Source: an uncultured Pelagibacteraceae bacterium
GTDB lineage: Bacteria; Pseudomonadota; Alphaproteobacteria; Pelagibacterales; Pelagibacteraceae
Assembly: GCA_902591025.1 (NCBI GenBank)
Contig: CACIZB010000003.1
Location: 55,627 to 119,626, forward strand
Direction: 5' to 3'
DNA: 64,000 bases
The position numbers and the translations under genes are program-made. The notes under the pieces are model-generated. The model saw nothing but the letters and a program-made list of their open reading frames with translations, did no database searches and had not been told where the DNA came from. This document shows, piece after piece, positions 10,107 to 19,027 of the stretch (positions are counted from its first letter, which is position 1; each line of letters starts with the position of its first letter).

Positions 10107-11147
10107 ATGATTAAGGTTGGGGAGCATATTACTTTAGATATAATTGGGGCTAATAAAGAATATGACCCATCTATTTATGAGAAGGTAATTAAAAAAATTG
10201 CAAAAGCTGCTAACGTAACAATCTTAAATATTTCAAAGTATAAATTTGAACCTCAAGGTTTTACAATTTTAGCTCTGCTCGCTGAAAGTCATATTAGTTT
10301 TCACACATTTCCCGAACATGGAATAATTAGTTTTGATTTTTTTACATGTGGAAAAATTAGTCCTTCTGTAGCCATTGATATAATTAGAAAAGAATTTAAA
10401 CATAAAAGAATCGTTAAAAAGGAATTTAGTAGAGATACAAGATCTTTATATCACGATATTTACAGCTCAGCTGGTTTACAAAAATCTTATGTTGTTAATG
10501 ATGTTCTTGAGGATTTTAAATCAAAAATGGGACAACACATAGAAATCTTAGATTTAGAGCAATTTGGTAAATCATTATTTATAGATGGGGAAATTCAAGT
10601 TGCGGCTTCAGACGAACATTTATATAGCTCAACCTTTGTTGGTGCAGGCTTAAAATTGAATAAAAAAAACGAAAGAGCGGCAATAATTGGTGGTGGTGAT
10701 GGTGGAGTTGCACGGGAATGTATTGCAAAGAAATTTAATTTTGTTGATTGGTATGAACTTGATCCTGAAGTGGTTGAAGTTTGTAATAAACATTTAGGTG
10801 ACATAGGTAAAAAAGCAACAGAAAAAAATTCTGTAAAATGTGTTTGGGGAGACGCATTTGAAAGTATTAAATCTGTAAAAGAGGATACCTACGATCACAT
10901 ATTCGTTGATTTAAATGATGACAAGTTCTGTATAGATTTAGCATCAAAAAATATGGAGTCTTTAGTCAGAATTTTGAAACCAAAAGGTGTTATAACTGCT
11001 CAAGTTGGAAGCCAGGACAAAAAACCTCTTCAAGTTGATAATTGGCTGAATGTTTTTCACCATTATTTTGGTAACACAAAATTATCTAGGGTGTATATTC
11101 CGAGTTTTGATTGTTCCTGGAATTTTTCTTCATCAATAAATCACTGA
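10107..11147 (+). CDS. Fused S-adenosylmethionine decarboxylase (SpeD) - aminopropyltransferase (SpeE-like)
   Basis: N-terminal AESHISFHTFPEHGIISFDFFTCG is a class 1b AdoMetDC signature; C-terminal part has LFIDGEIQVAASDEHLYS, AIIGGGDGGVARE and YELDPEVVEVC of spermidine synthase-type proteins, in a single frame. Confidence 0.88.
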   Translation: MIKVGEHITLDIIGANKEYDPSIYEKVIKKIAKAANVTILNISKYKFEPQGFTILALLAESHISFHTFPEHGIISFDFFTCGKISPSVAIDIIRKEFKHKRIVKKEFSRDTRSLYHDIYSSAGLQKSYVVNDVLEDFKSKMGQHIEILDLEQFGKSLFIDGEIQVAASDEHLYSSTFVGAGLKLNKKNERAAIIGGGDGGVARECIAKKFNFVDWYELDPEVVEVCNKHLGDIGKKATEKNSVKCVWGDAFESIKSVKEDTYDHIFVDLNDDKFCIDLASKNMESLVRILKPKGVITAQVGSQDKKPLQVDNWLNVFHHYFGNTKLSRVYIPSFDCSWNFSSSINH

Positions 11148-11167
11148 TTTTTATTAAATTAAAAAAA

Positions 11168-11557
11168 TTAATAATTAGTATACTCTTTGATCTCTTTAAT
11201 TTTTGAATTTGTTAAATTATTTATCTCAAGCTTTATTTTTGCCCTATCATCATTTAAAAAATGAACTTCTCTTGAAAGTTTAATAAATTTTTCATCAAAT
11301 TTCTTTTCTTTTTCGCATAATCTTTTTTCATCCTCTATAACCCAAAGTTTTGAATTTATTTCTTTTAAGGATTTATAAAGTTCATTAAGTTCACCACTTG
11401 ATTTTATTTTTTTTTCAAGTTGATCTTTTAATATTGAATACTCATCTTTAATAAATCTTAGTTTTTCAGGATTTTTTATTTTTTGTAGTTTAATTTCTAA
11501 AATTGAAATCTTATCCAAAAGTTCACCAATTGAGACCTCAATTATTATTTTATTCAT
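11168..11557 (-). CDS. DUF6165-like coiled-coil protein
   Basis: IIIEVSIGELLDKISILEIKLQKI and charged helical composition; next to a glycosyltransferase. Confidence 0.65.
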   Translation of the reverse strand: MNKIIIEVSIGELLDKISILEIKLQKIKNPEKLRFIKDEYSILKDQLEKKIKSSGELNELYKSLKEINSKLWVIEDEKRLCEKEKKFDEKFIKLSREVHFLNDDRAKIKLEINNLTNSKIKEIKEYTNY

Positions 11558-11589
11558 AAAATTAAATACTGTGCTATCTTGTTAAAAAT

Positions 11590-12534
11590 ATGTCTAACAT
11601 TTTGATTATAAAACATGGTTCTCTCGGAGATATAGCGCAAGCTAGCGGTGCAATTCAAGACATATCTGAAAATTTTAGAAATGATCAAATTTATCTCTTA
11701 ACAACAAAACCTTATTTAGAGTTATTTAAGAAAAATCCATATATTCATGATGTAATCTTAGATAAAAGATTACCAAAATATAATTTAATTTACCTATATT
11801 TTTTAATGCGCGAGTTAAAAAAATATAATTTTATAAGAATTTTTGATCTACAAAATTCCTCAAGAACTAATTTCTATAAAAATATTTTATATCCAAAAGC
11901 AAATCTTGAGACTTGGTCGAGTTCACTAACAACTTTACCACCAGATAAAAGCAAAGAAGAGTTTGATAAATTATCAGTTCTTGAAAGATTTAATCATCAA
12001 CTTAAAACATCTAAATTAAGTACTAAAAATACCTTGAAACCAAATTTCAATTGGGCTTCTGTTGAAGTTGAAGAAATAAAAAATCAATATGATTTAAAAA
12101 AATATATTCTATTATTTCCATTTTGTTCGCCACACTTGGAGTCTAAAAAATGGCCCTATTATAACGAATTGATAAAACTAATTTCTAATAAATATACCAA
12201 TGAGTATAAAATAGTCCTTGCTCCAGGACCAAGTGAAATAGATCAAGCTAAAAATTTTAATGCTATAACTTTATTAGACAATGGAAAATTTTTAAATATT
12301 TTACAGTTAACTAAAATTATAAAAGACAGTTCTTTTGTTGTTGCAAATGATACGGGTCCTGCTCACATAGCAGCTCATGTTGGTGCTAAAGGTTTAACTT
12401 TATTTGGAGGACATACAACTGCTTATAAAGTAAATATTGAAAGAGAAAATTTTAAACCGATCCAAGTCACTGATTTAAAAAATTTAAGTGCAGAAAAAGT
12501 TTTTGAGAGATTAAATAAATTTTTATCTAATTAA
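11590..12534 (+). CDS. Glycosyltransferase family 9 (heptosyltransferase-like)
   Basis: ILIIKHGSLGDIAQA, LLFPFCSPHLESKKWPY, VVANDTGPAHIAAHVGAKGLTLFGGHT. Confidence 0.88.
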   Translation: MSNILIIKHGSLGDIAQASGAIQDISENFRNDQIYLLTTKPYLELFKKNPYIHDVILDKRLPKYNLIYLYFLMRELKKYNFIRIFDLQNSSRTNFYKNILYPKANLETWSSSLTTLPPDKSKEEFDKLSVLERFNHQLKTSKLSTKNTLKPNFNWASVEVEEIKNQYDLKKYILLFPFCSPHLESKKWPYYNELIKLISNKYTNEYKIVLAPGPSEIDQAKNFNAITLLDNGKFLNILQLTKIIKDSSFVVANDTGPAHIAAHVGAKGLTLFGGHTTAYKVNIERENFKPIQVTDLKNLSAEKVFERLNKFLSN

Positions 12535-13609
12535 GAATTTTTTTATATTCTTTAATTATCTCAAACCATTGGAATTTTGACACAAATTGTTTAGCATTTT
12601 TTCCTAACTCAATATATTTTTTATTCTCAATCATCAATTTCAATGATGAGTAGATGTCATCAAGATTATTTCCATCACAAATAATCCCAGTTTTACCATG
12701 TTCTATTGCATCAGATGCTCCTCCATCTTTACCACCAAGAGAGGGAATACCGTATTGGGCAGCTTCAACATATGATATCCCAAAACCTTCTACTGACGTT
12801 TTATGAATAATTGAAGGCATTACAAAAATATTTGATTTAGCTATTAAGGCATTTTTAAGATTATTACTTATATCTTTAAAAAACATAACTTGTGAACTTA
12901 AATCGAGTTCTTGGACTAATTTTTTCAAATTATCTTCTTCTTCGCCATGACCAATGCATATATATACAATGTTTGGGTATAATTGTTTTAAATTCCTTAA
13001 AGCCATAATTATTTTTTCATGATTTTTTCTTTTATCAAACCTAGAAACTGTTATTAATCTTGGTGATTTAATTTTAAGTAAACTTTCAACCTTACCTAAA
13101 GATTTGTGATCCAATTTTTCAACAGTATGAACTCCAGGATTAATCACTTTTACTTTTTCCTTATCTATTCCTTTATTAATTGCTAAATTTTTAGTATATT
13201 CTGAATTAGCAATTATTTTTTCAGTTTCACTTAAAATTTTTTTTATCCTTCTGTTTATAGAACTACCTACAGGGTGATTAATTTCTTTACCATGTATCAA
13301 ACAAAATTTCTTTTTATCAGTCTTTATTAATTCTAAACTTTTCCAATGATCTGCAATAATTCCCTTTACTTTGTTATCTTTTAAAAACTCGTTAATAAGC
13401 TGAGCTTTTCTTATTTTTCTCAAAAATTTTATCCCTCCAACTCTTTCAATTGAAAAGTTTTCTTTATTATCGAACTCTTTATGGTTTTCTTGATAATCAG
13501 CAAAAACTTTTATCATAAAGTTTTTAGACATTTCTTTACTAAGTCCCCAAATCAAACTTTGCATACCTCCTAACTCTGGTGGAAAAGATCTTGTAACTAT
13601 TAAGAACAT
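12527..13609 (-). CDS. Glycosyltransferase family 4/1
   Basis: PPELGGMQSLIW, VINPGV, TVSRFDKRKNHEKIIMAL, EGFGISYVEAAQYGIPSLGGKDGGASDAIEHGKTG. Confidence 0.88.
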   Translation of the reverse strand: MFLIVTRSFPPELGGMQSLIWGLSKEMSKNFMIKVFADYQENHKEFDNKENFSIERVGGIKFLRKIRKAQLINEFLKDNKVKGIIADHWKSLELIKTDKKKFCLIHGKEINHPVGSSINRRIKKILSETEKIIANSEYTKNLAINKGIDKEKVKVINPGVHTVEKLDHKSLGKVESLLKIKSPRLITVSRFDKRKNHEKIIMALRNLKQLYPNIVYICIGHGEEEDNLKKLVQELDLSSQVMFFKDISNNLKNALIAKSNIFVMPSIIHKTSVEGFGISYVEAAQYGIPSLGGKDGGASDAIEHGKTGIICDGNNLDDIYSSLKLMIENKKYIELGKNAKQFVSKFQWFEIIKEYKKILN

Positions 13610-13612
13610 CTT

Positions 13613-14164
13613 TTATTGTTTCCATTTAATACCACAACCAGCGCTGGGTATTTGATTTTTAGGTCCTTTGCCAGTTTCAGCTATTTGCTTCATAGCTTTA
13701 AGCAAATCACTTTCTCCATTTCTTACAGGAATTAAGTTTTTGAGCTCTCTTAACCTCCCTCTATATTGAAGTTCTAAATTTTTATTGTAACCAAAAAAAT
13801 CGGGTGTACACACGGCATCATAAGTTTTAGCAATTTCTTGTGTTTCATCACTAAGATAGGGAAAATTAAATTGATTTTTTTTTCCAAATTCAATCATATT
13901 ATCAAAAGAATCTTCTGGATAATTTTCAGCATCGTTAGCACAAATAGCTACAGAGTTAATTCCAATTTTTTTTAATGTGTTACAGTCTTCTACAATATCT
14001 CTTGTTACTGCTTTAACATACGGACAGTGATTACAGATAAACATAATTAAAGTTCCATTCTCACCTTTAACATCATTTAAAGATAATATTTCATTATCTG
14101 TAGATTTTAATTTAAAGTTATGAGCTTTTTGCCCAAAATCACATATTGGAGTTTGAATTGGCAT
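13613..14164 (-). CDS. Thioredoxin-like AhpC/TSA-family redoxin
   Basis: FICNHCPYVKAVTRDIVED, VCTPDFFGYNKNLELQYRGR. Confidence 0.82.
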   Translation of the reverse strand: MPIQTPICDFGQKAHNFKLKSTDNEILSLNDVKGENGTLIMFICNHCPYVKAVTRDIVEDCNTLKKIGINSVAICANDAENYPEDSFDNMIEFGKKNQFNFPYLSDETQEIAKTYDAVCTPDFFGYNKNLELQYRGRLRELKNLIPVRNGESDLLKAMKQIAETGKGPKNQIPSAGCGIKWKQ

Positions 14165-14184
14165 GATGTAATAATATATAAATT

Positions 14185-14697
14185 ATGTTTTACGATTTAA
14201 AAGATAAAAAACCAAAAAACTCTGGCGAAAATTGGGTAGCACCTAATGCAGTTGTTATAGGTGACGTGACATTAGAAAAAAATACAAGTATTTGGTTCAA
14301 TGCAACTTTAAGGGGGGATATAGAAAACATTCATGTTGGCGAAGGTTCTAATGTTCAAGACGGTTGCGTATTGCACACAGATCCAGGTTGTCCTCTTAAA
14401 ATTGGAAGGGACGTTACTGTTGGCCACTTAGTCATGCTACATGGATGTACAATTGGTGACAACAGTCTTATTGGTATAGGTGCGGTAATTCTAAATAAAG
14501 CAAAAATTGGTAAAAATTGTATTATTGGAGCAAAGGCTTTAATTACTGAAAATAAAGAAATACCAGATAATTCATTAGTTGTAGGATCACCTGGAAAAAT
14601 TATTAGAGAGGTAACTGAGGAAGAAAAAAAAGCAGTTTGGGAAAATACAAAACACTATCAAGATAATTGGAAAAAATATTCCAAAAGTATTTTTTAA
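14185..14697 (+). CDS. Gamma carbonic anhydrase-like hexapeptide-repeat protein
   Basis: Left-handed beta-helix hexapeptides; SIWFNATLRGDIENIHVGEGSNVQDGCVLH, VGHLVMLHGCTIGD. Confidence 0.88.
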   Translation: MFYDLKDKKPKNSGENWVAPNAVVIGDVTLEKNTSIWFNATLRGDIENIHVGEGSNVQDGCVLHTDPGCPLKIGRDVTVGHLVMLHGCTIGDNSLIGIGAVILNKAKIGKNCIIGAKALITENKEIPDNSLVVGSPGKIIREVTEEEKKAVWENTKHYQDNWKKYSKSIF

Positions 14698-14704
14698 ATT
14701 GAAA

Positions 14705-14853
14705 GGGGGTCGCTCTTAGGTTGTGCCGTAAGAGCTCCCCTTAGTTATGCCCTTTGGCTAAATCCACATAATGGATTTTATTTATGGTTTTATTTGAACT
14801 GATTCTCACCAGCTAAGTATCTGGTGGTGATTTCATAGACTTAACCTCCTTAA
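14705..14853 (-). other. Unexplained structured intergenic element (three hairpins; minus strand has AAGGAGG plus an 8-codon ORF)
   Basis: Inverted repeats GCTCTTA/TAAGAGC flanked by GGGG/CCCC, AAATCCA/TGGATTT and CACCAG/CTGGTG in about 120 nt; minus strand reads TAAGGAGGTTAAGTCTATGAAATCACCACCAGATACTTAG. Confidence 0.4.
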
Positions 14854-15027
14854 TAAAATTTTTACACAATTAAATTTTTTATCAATGAATTTATTATCTA
14901 AAAAGACAAATAAATAAATTGAATACAACCTACATATTTTGTAATATCCCGATAATTTAAAATTCTCTGTTTAAAAAATAATCAATCGTTATAATTAGAA
15001 AAATTTTGAAAATTTATATTTTTATTT

Positions 15028-15468
15028 ATGCCCACTTATACAGTAACTAATTCAAATTTTAACCTGTCACCTAAACAACAAAAGAATTTAGCAGAAGGTA
15101 TTACAAAGGTTCATAATCAAGTCACTGGAGCTAACACTTATTTTGCTCAAGTAATATTTAATAAGACAAAAAAAAATAATCATTTTATGGGAGGAAAAAA
15201 AGTAAAGGAACCATCTTTATTTTTACTTGGTCAAATTAGAGCAGGAAGATCAAAAGAAGTTAAAGATAGATTAATTTCAGACTTAAAAGATATATTAGCA
15301 AAAAAATCTAAGTTAGATGAGACTCAGATTTGGGTATACATAATCGATTTACCACCATCACAAATGATTGAATATGGAGCTGTTTTACAAGAATCTGGCA
15401 AAGAAAGTGAGTGGTTTACAAACTTGTCCCCGAAATTAAAAAATAAACTTTCAAAAATTGAAAAATAA
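15028..15468 (+). CDS. Tautomerase family protein
   Basis: MPTYTVT N-terminus with Pro2, tautomerase-like spacing; ELDETQIWVYIIDLPPSQMIEYG. Confidence 0.7.
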   Translation: MPTYTVTNSNFNLSPKQQKNLAEGITKVHNQVTGANTYFAQVIFNKTKKNNHFMGGKKVKEPSLFLLGQIRAGRSKEVKDRLISDLKDILAKKSKLDETQIWVYIIDLPPSQMIEYGAVLQESGKESEWFTNLSPKLKNKLSKIEK

Positions 15469-15486
15469 ATAAACAAAATATTAATT

Positions 15487-15747
15487 TTATTTATACCTAA
15501 TTTTGTAGATCAAAATAAAAAAACTTAAAATTAAAGTTACTGCGTTTGCTAATATTATTGGCATATCATTTATGACGAAACCATAAATTAACCATGAAAG
15601 AACTCCCACAGTGAAAATTATAAACATATAAAGTGAGATGTCTTTTGTGCTTTTGCTTTTAAAAACTTTAATAGCTTGTGGTAAAAATGCAATTGTTGTA
15701 CAAAATGCTGCAAAAAATCCAATATAACTAGTGATAAACTCAAGCAT
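15487..15747 (-). CDS. SemiSWEET-type (MtN3/PQ-loop) transporter
   Basis: Three TM helices, TIAFLPQAIKVFKSKSTKDISLYMF; start taken as MLEFI rather than the upstream MVGSIIK. Confidence 0.85.
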   Translation of the reverse strand: MLEFITSYIGFFAAFCTTIAFLPQAIKVFKSKSTKDISLYMFIIFTVGVLSWLIYGFVINDMPIILANAVTLILSFFILIYKIRYK

Positions 15748-15752
15748 TTTAA

Positions 15753-16352
15753 TTATGGAACCAACCAAGTATTTCTATTATTTTCTAAATCAAATCTAGC
15801 TCTCCTATGACCTTTTGCTGCTAAATACAACCATTCAATAGATTTGATTTTACATTGAATTACTGTAAAATTTTTATAACCTTCTTCACTTTGTTCCATT
15901 GTAAATTCAAAATTGTCTAATTCTGGTTTTAATCCAGATGTAGGTGTTTTAGACTCTGAACCTGGACCATTATCAACTAAATAACATTTTCGACTTATGT
16001 GTTGTGTTTTTGACCAAGATTCTTTTGTAATTTCATTATTATGATTGACTAGACACTCAACTTTCAATCTGACTTGGATTTTTTCATCCTTATCATAAAA
16101 AAGCATTGCTGCCCTTGGATTTTTTTTCAATTTCTCAATTTTATCTGATCTAATATCACTATGAAATTGAACAGTATTATCTTTTTGGATTGATTTTCTA
16201 AGAACTACAATTCTTCCATCAAAATCAGATTGATCACCACATATAAAAGTGGGAATTCTAAATTGCGATGCTCGATTAGTTACGGCATCGTTTAACATTA
16301 ACCAAATCTTTTTTTTTATTTCATCAAAATTTTCATAGTATGCTGGTTGCAT
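15753..16352 (-). CDS. Pyridoxamine 5'-phosphate oxidase family flavoprotein
   Basis: VLRKSIQKDNTVQFHSDIRSDKIEKLKKNPRAAMLFYDKDEKIQVRL and WLYLAAKGHRRARFD. Confidence 0.82.
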   Translation of the reverse strand: MQPAYYENFDEIKKKIWLMLNDAVTNRASQFRIPTFICGDQSDFDGRIVVLRKSIQKDNTVQFHSDIRSDKIEKLKKNPRAAMLFYDKDEKIQVRLKVECLVNHNNEITKESWSKTQHISRKCYLVDNGPGSESKTPTSGLKPELDNFEFTMEQSEEGYKNFTVIQCKIKSIEWLYLAAKGHRRARFDLENNRNTWLVP

Positions 16353-16358
16353 ACGATA

Positions 16359-17228
16359 CTACTTTCTAAATCTTTTAATTAAGCTTGATGTATCCCATCG
16401 ATTACCACCCATGCCTTGAACTTCACTATAATACTTATCAACAAGTTCGGTAACAGGTAACAAAGAACCATTATTTTTTGCCTCTTCCATTGCAATTTTA
16501 AGATCTTTTCTCATCCAATCCACTGCAAAACCAAAATCGAACTTATCATCAATCATAGTTTTATACCTATTTTCCATTTGCCACGATTGAGCTGCTCCTT
16601 TAGAGATTACTTCTATAACATCTTCCATATTCAATCCTGCCTTCATGCCAAAATTAATTGCTTCAGATAAACCCTGAACCAATCCTGCTATACAAATTTG
16701 GTTTACCATTTTAGCTAACTGACCATTTCCTGGACCACCCAATAATTTCATTTTTTTACTGTAACAATCGATTTTATCTTTTGCTTTATCAAAGTCTGCT
16801 TGGTCTCCACCAATCATAACGGTGAGAGCTCCATTTTCTGCTCCAGCTTGACCACCTGATACAGGTGCATCAAGAGAACCAAAACCATTTTGTTTTGCAT
16901 AAGTATGAATTTCTCTTGCAATAGTAGCTGATGCAGTTGTGTTATCAATATATATAGATCCCTTTTTGATTGTTTTAAAAATTCCATTATCACCAAAAGT
17001 AACTTCTCTTAAATCATTGTCATTTCCTACACATGTAAAAATATATTCAGCATTTTTTGCTGCTTCGGCCGGTGTTTCAGCCATTTTACCTTTATATTCA
17101 CTTATCCATTTCTCTGCTTTAGATTTAGTTCTATTAAAAACAGTTACATTGTGTCCAGCTTTTGATATATAACCAGCCATTGGGTAGCCCATTACCCCAA
17201 GACCTATGAAAGCAACATTACAAGTCAT
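16359..17228 (-). CDS. NAD(P)-dependent beta-hydroxyacid dehydrogenase (3-hydroxyisobutyrate dehydrogenase / tartronate semialdehyde reductase family)
   Basis: AFIGLGVMGYPMAGYISKAGHNVTVFNRT, DAPVSGGQAGAENGALTVMIGG, KMVNQICIAG. Confidence 0.88.
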   Translation of the reverse strand: MTCNVAFIGLGVMGYPMAGYISKAGHNVTVFNRTKSKAEKWISEYKGKMAETPAEAAKNAEYIFTCVGNDNDLREVTFGDNGIFKTIKKGSIYIDNTTASATIAREIHTYAKQNGFGSLDAPVSGGQAGAENGALTVMIGGDQADFDKAKDKIDCYSKKMKLLGGPGNGQLAKMVNQICIAGLVQGLSEAINFGMKAGLNMEDVIEVISKGAAQSWQMENRYKTMIDDKFDFGFAVDWMRKDLKIAMEEAKNNGSLLPVTELVDKYYSEVQGMGGNRWDTSSLIKRFRK

Positions 17229-17239
17229 AATTTTTTTAT

Positions 17240-18448
17240 ATGTTTAAGAGTTTGAGTTTAAAAGTAATCCTATTTGGATTTATATTTACATTTTTTTCAA
17301 GTTTTGGACAGAGTTTTTTTCTTGGTTTATTTAATACCAGCATACGTGATGCCCTTTCTATCACACAGGGACAATTTGGATCAATTTACGCTTCTGCAAC
17401 CTTATTAAGTAGCTTTCTTTTAATTTGGGTAGGAAAAAAAATTGATGATATCGATATTTTTAAATTTGCTTTTTTTGTTACTTTAATTCTTTCTTTTTCA
17501 TGTTTTTTATTTTCAAAGATTTCATCAATTATTTTTTTATTTATAGCTATATTTTTAATGAGATTTTCAGGTCAAGGAATGATGTCTCATACCGCTACAA
17601 CCACTATTTCTAGATACTTTACAAAATCTAGAGGCAAGGCATTAAGCACAAGTTGGTTTGGTCTTTCTACTGCAGAATTTATTTTACCAGTTTTAATAGT
17701 TTATATTTTGACTATTACAAGTTGGCAAAATATTTGGATTTTTATTTCAATTTTGGTTCTGATAATTTTACCTACAACGTCTTTTGTTTTGATTAAAAAT
17801 TTAAATTTTGATTCTAGAGAAGAATTAGAGGAAAATGAACAAAAAGAAAAAGATATTTTTCAATGGAAAAGAATTGAAGTTTTAAAAGATTATAGATTTT
17901 ATATAATTTGTTTAAATATGTTAGCAATGCCCTGGATAGCAACAGGGGTATTCGTTTATCAATCATTTATCACTGAATCTAAAGATTGGGGGACTTTTGT
18001 TATTGCTCAATCATTTATGGTTTATTCAATTTTATCAGTATTAACTTTATTAATTTCTGGTTTTTTAATTGACAAATTCACTAGCAGAAAATTACTTATT
18101 TTTATGAACATTCCTTTATTATTATCTACTTTAGTTTTAATTTTTTTTAATACACCAATGACATCATTTATATTTCTAGGTTTAATTGGAATTTCGAATG
18201 GACTCGCCAACGTTTTGGGATCCTCTACGTGGGCTGAAATTTATGGAGTTAAATACATTGGATCTATCAAGGCACTTTCAACAGCACTGATGGTTTTTTC
18301 AACAGCTTTTGGAACTGCTCTTTTTGGAATTTTAATTGATCAAGGATATTCAATTGAACATATTGCTTTTGTATCCTTTACTTATATTTTTATTTCAATA
18401 ATTCTCCTTTTTTTGGTAAGAAATAAGCTTAATCCAAAATATATATAA
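17240..18448 (+). CDS. MFS transporter
   Basis: About 12 TM helices; ITQGQFGSIYASATLLSSFLLIWVGKKIDD; MMSHTATTTISRYFTKSRGKALS. Confidence 0.85.
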   Translation: MFKSLSLKVILFGFIFTFFSSFGQSFFLGLFNTSIRDALSITQGQFGSIYASATLLSSFLLIWVGKKIDDIDIFKFAFFVTLILSFSCFLFSKISSIIFLFIAIFLMRFSGQGMMSHTATTTISRYFTKSRGKALSTSWFGLSTAEFILPVLIVYILTITSWQNIWIFISILVLIILPTTSFVLIKNLNFDSREELEENEQKEKDIFQWKRIEVLKDYRFYIICLNMLAMPWIATGVFVYQSFITESKDWGTFVIAQSFMVYSILSVLTLLISGFLIDKFTSRKLLIFMNIPLLLSTLVLIFFNTPMTSFIFLGLIGISNGLANVLGSSTWAEIYGVKYIGSIKALSTALMVFSTAFGTALFGILIDQGYSIEHIAFVSFTYIFISIILLFLVRNKLNPKYI

Positions 18449-18490
18449 AATTTTCTTGATTTTTTAAATTGCACTGTATAGATACTCCGC

Positions 18491-19027
18491 ATGGCTAGAG
18501 TTACAGTAGAAGATTGTATAGATAAAGTAGATAGTCCTTACGAGTTAGTTTTAGTAGCAAAAGAAAGAGCAACCCAACTTAACGCGGGTGTTGAGCCAAC
18601 TTTAGAAAAAGATAATGACAAGAATACAGTTATTTCCTTAAGAGAAATTGCAGAGGAAAATATTAAAGTTTCAGATTTAACAGATAGTGCGATTTATAAA
18701 TTAAGAAAACATGTAGAGCAGGTAGATGAGGGAGCAGAGGATGATGAAGAAGTAGGTGATGATTTCGAAAGTATGTACAAGGGCGAAATATCAAAAAGTG
18801 GTGCCCCAATTCTTCCTTCTAAGCGAGCAAGAAAATCCCCTGAAAAAATACAGGTCTCTAAAGAAGATTTAGCAGAGTTATCAGAAACAGCTAAACCAGA
18901 TATTGAAAATCCAGAAAGCGACGACACAGACTCAGATGAGGGAGATCTTTCTTTAGATGAAGTGTCAGCAGCTGAAGAGCAAAATGATCAAGCAGTTTCT
19001 GATGAGGATAATACCAACAATAATTAA
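18491..19027 (+). CDS. rpoZ: DNA-directed RNA polymerase omega subunit with extended acidic C-terminus
   Basis: [31 protein letters not shown]...[15 protein letters not shown] is an omega core; roughly 100 further residues rich in D/E. Confidence 0.92.
   Translation: MARVTVEDCIDKVDSPYELVLVAKERATQLNAGVEPTLEKDNDKNTVISLREIAEENIKVSDLTDSAIYKLRKHVEQVDEGAEDDEEVGDDFESMYKGEISKSGAPILPSKRARKSPEKIQVSKEDLAELSETAKPDIENPESDDTDSDEGDLSLDEVSAAEEQNDQAVSDEDNTNNN

Noticed and set aside
14705-14853. tmRNA, SRP RNA or 6S RNA identity for the structured block
   Set aside because: No tmRNA tag sequence or tRNA-like acceptor, no SRP GGAA/GCAG loop signature, and no clear 6S-like long bubble; left as unidentified.
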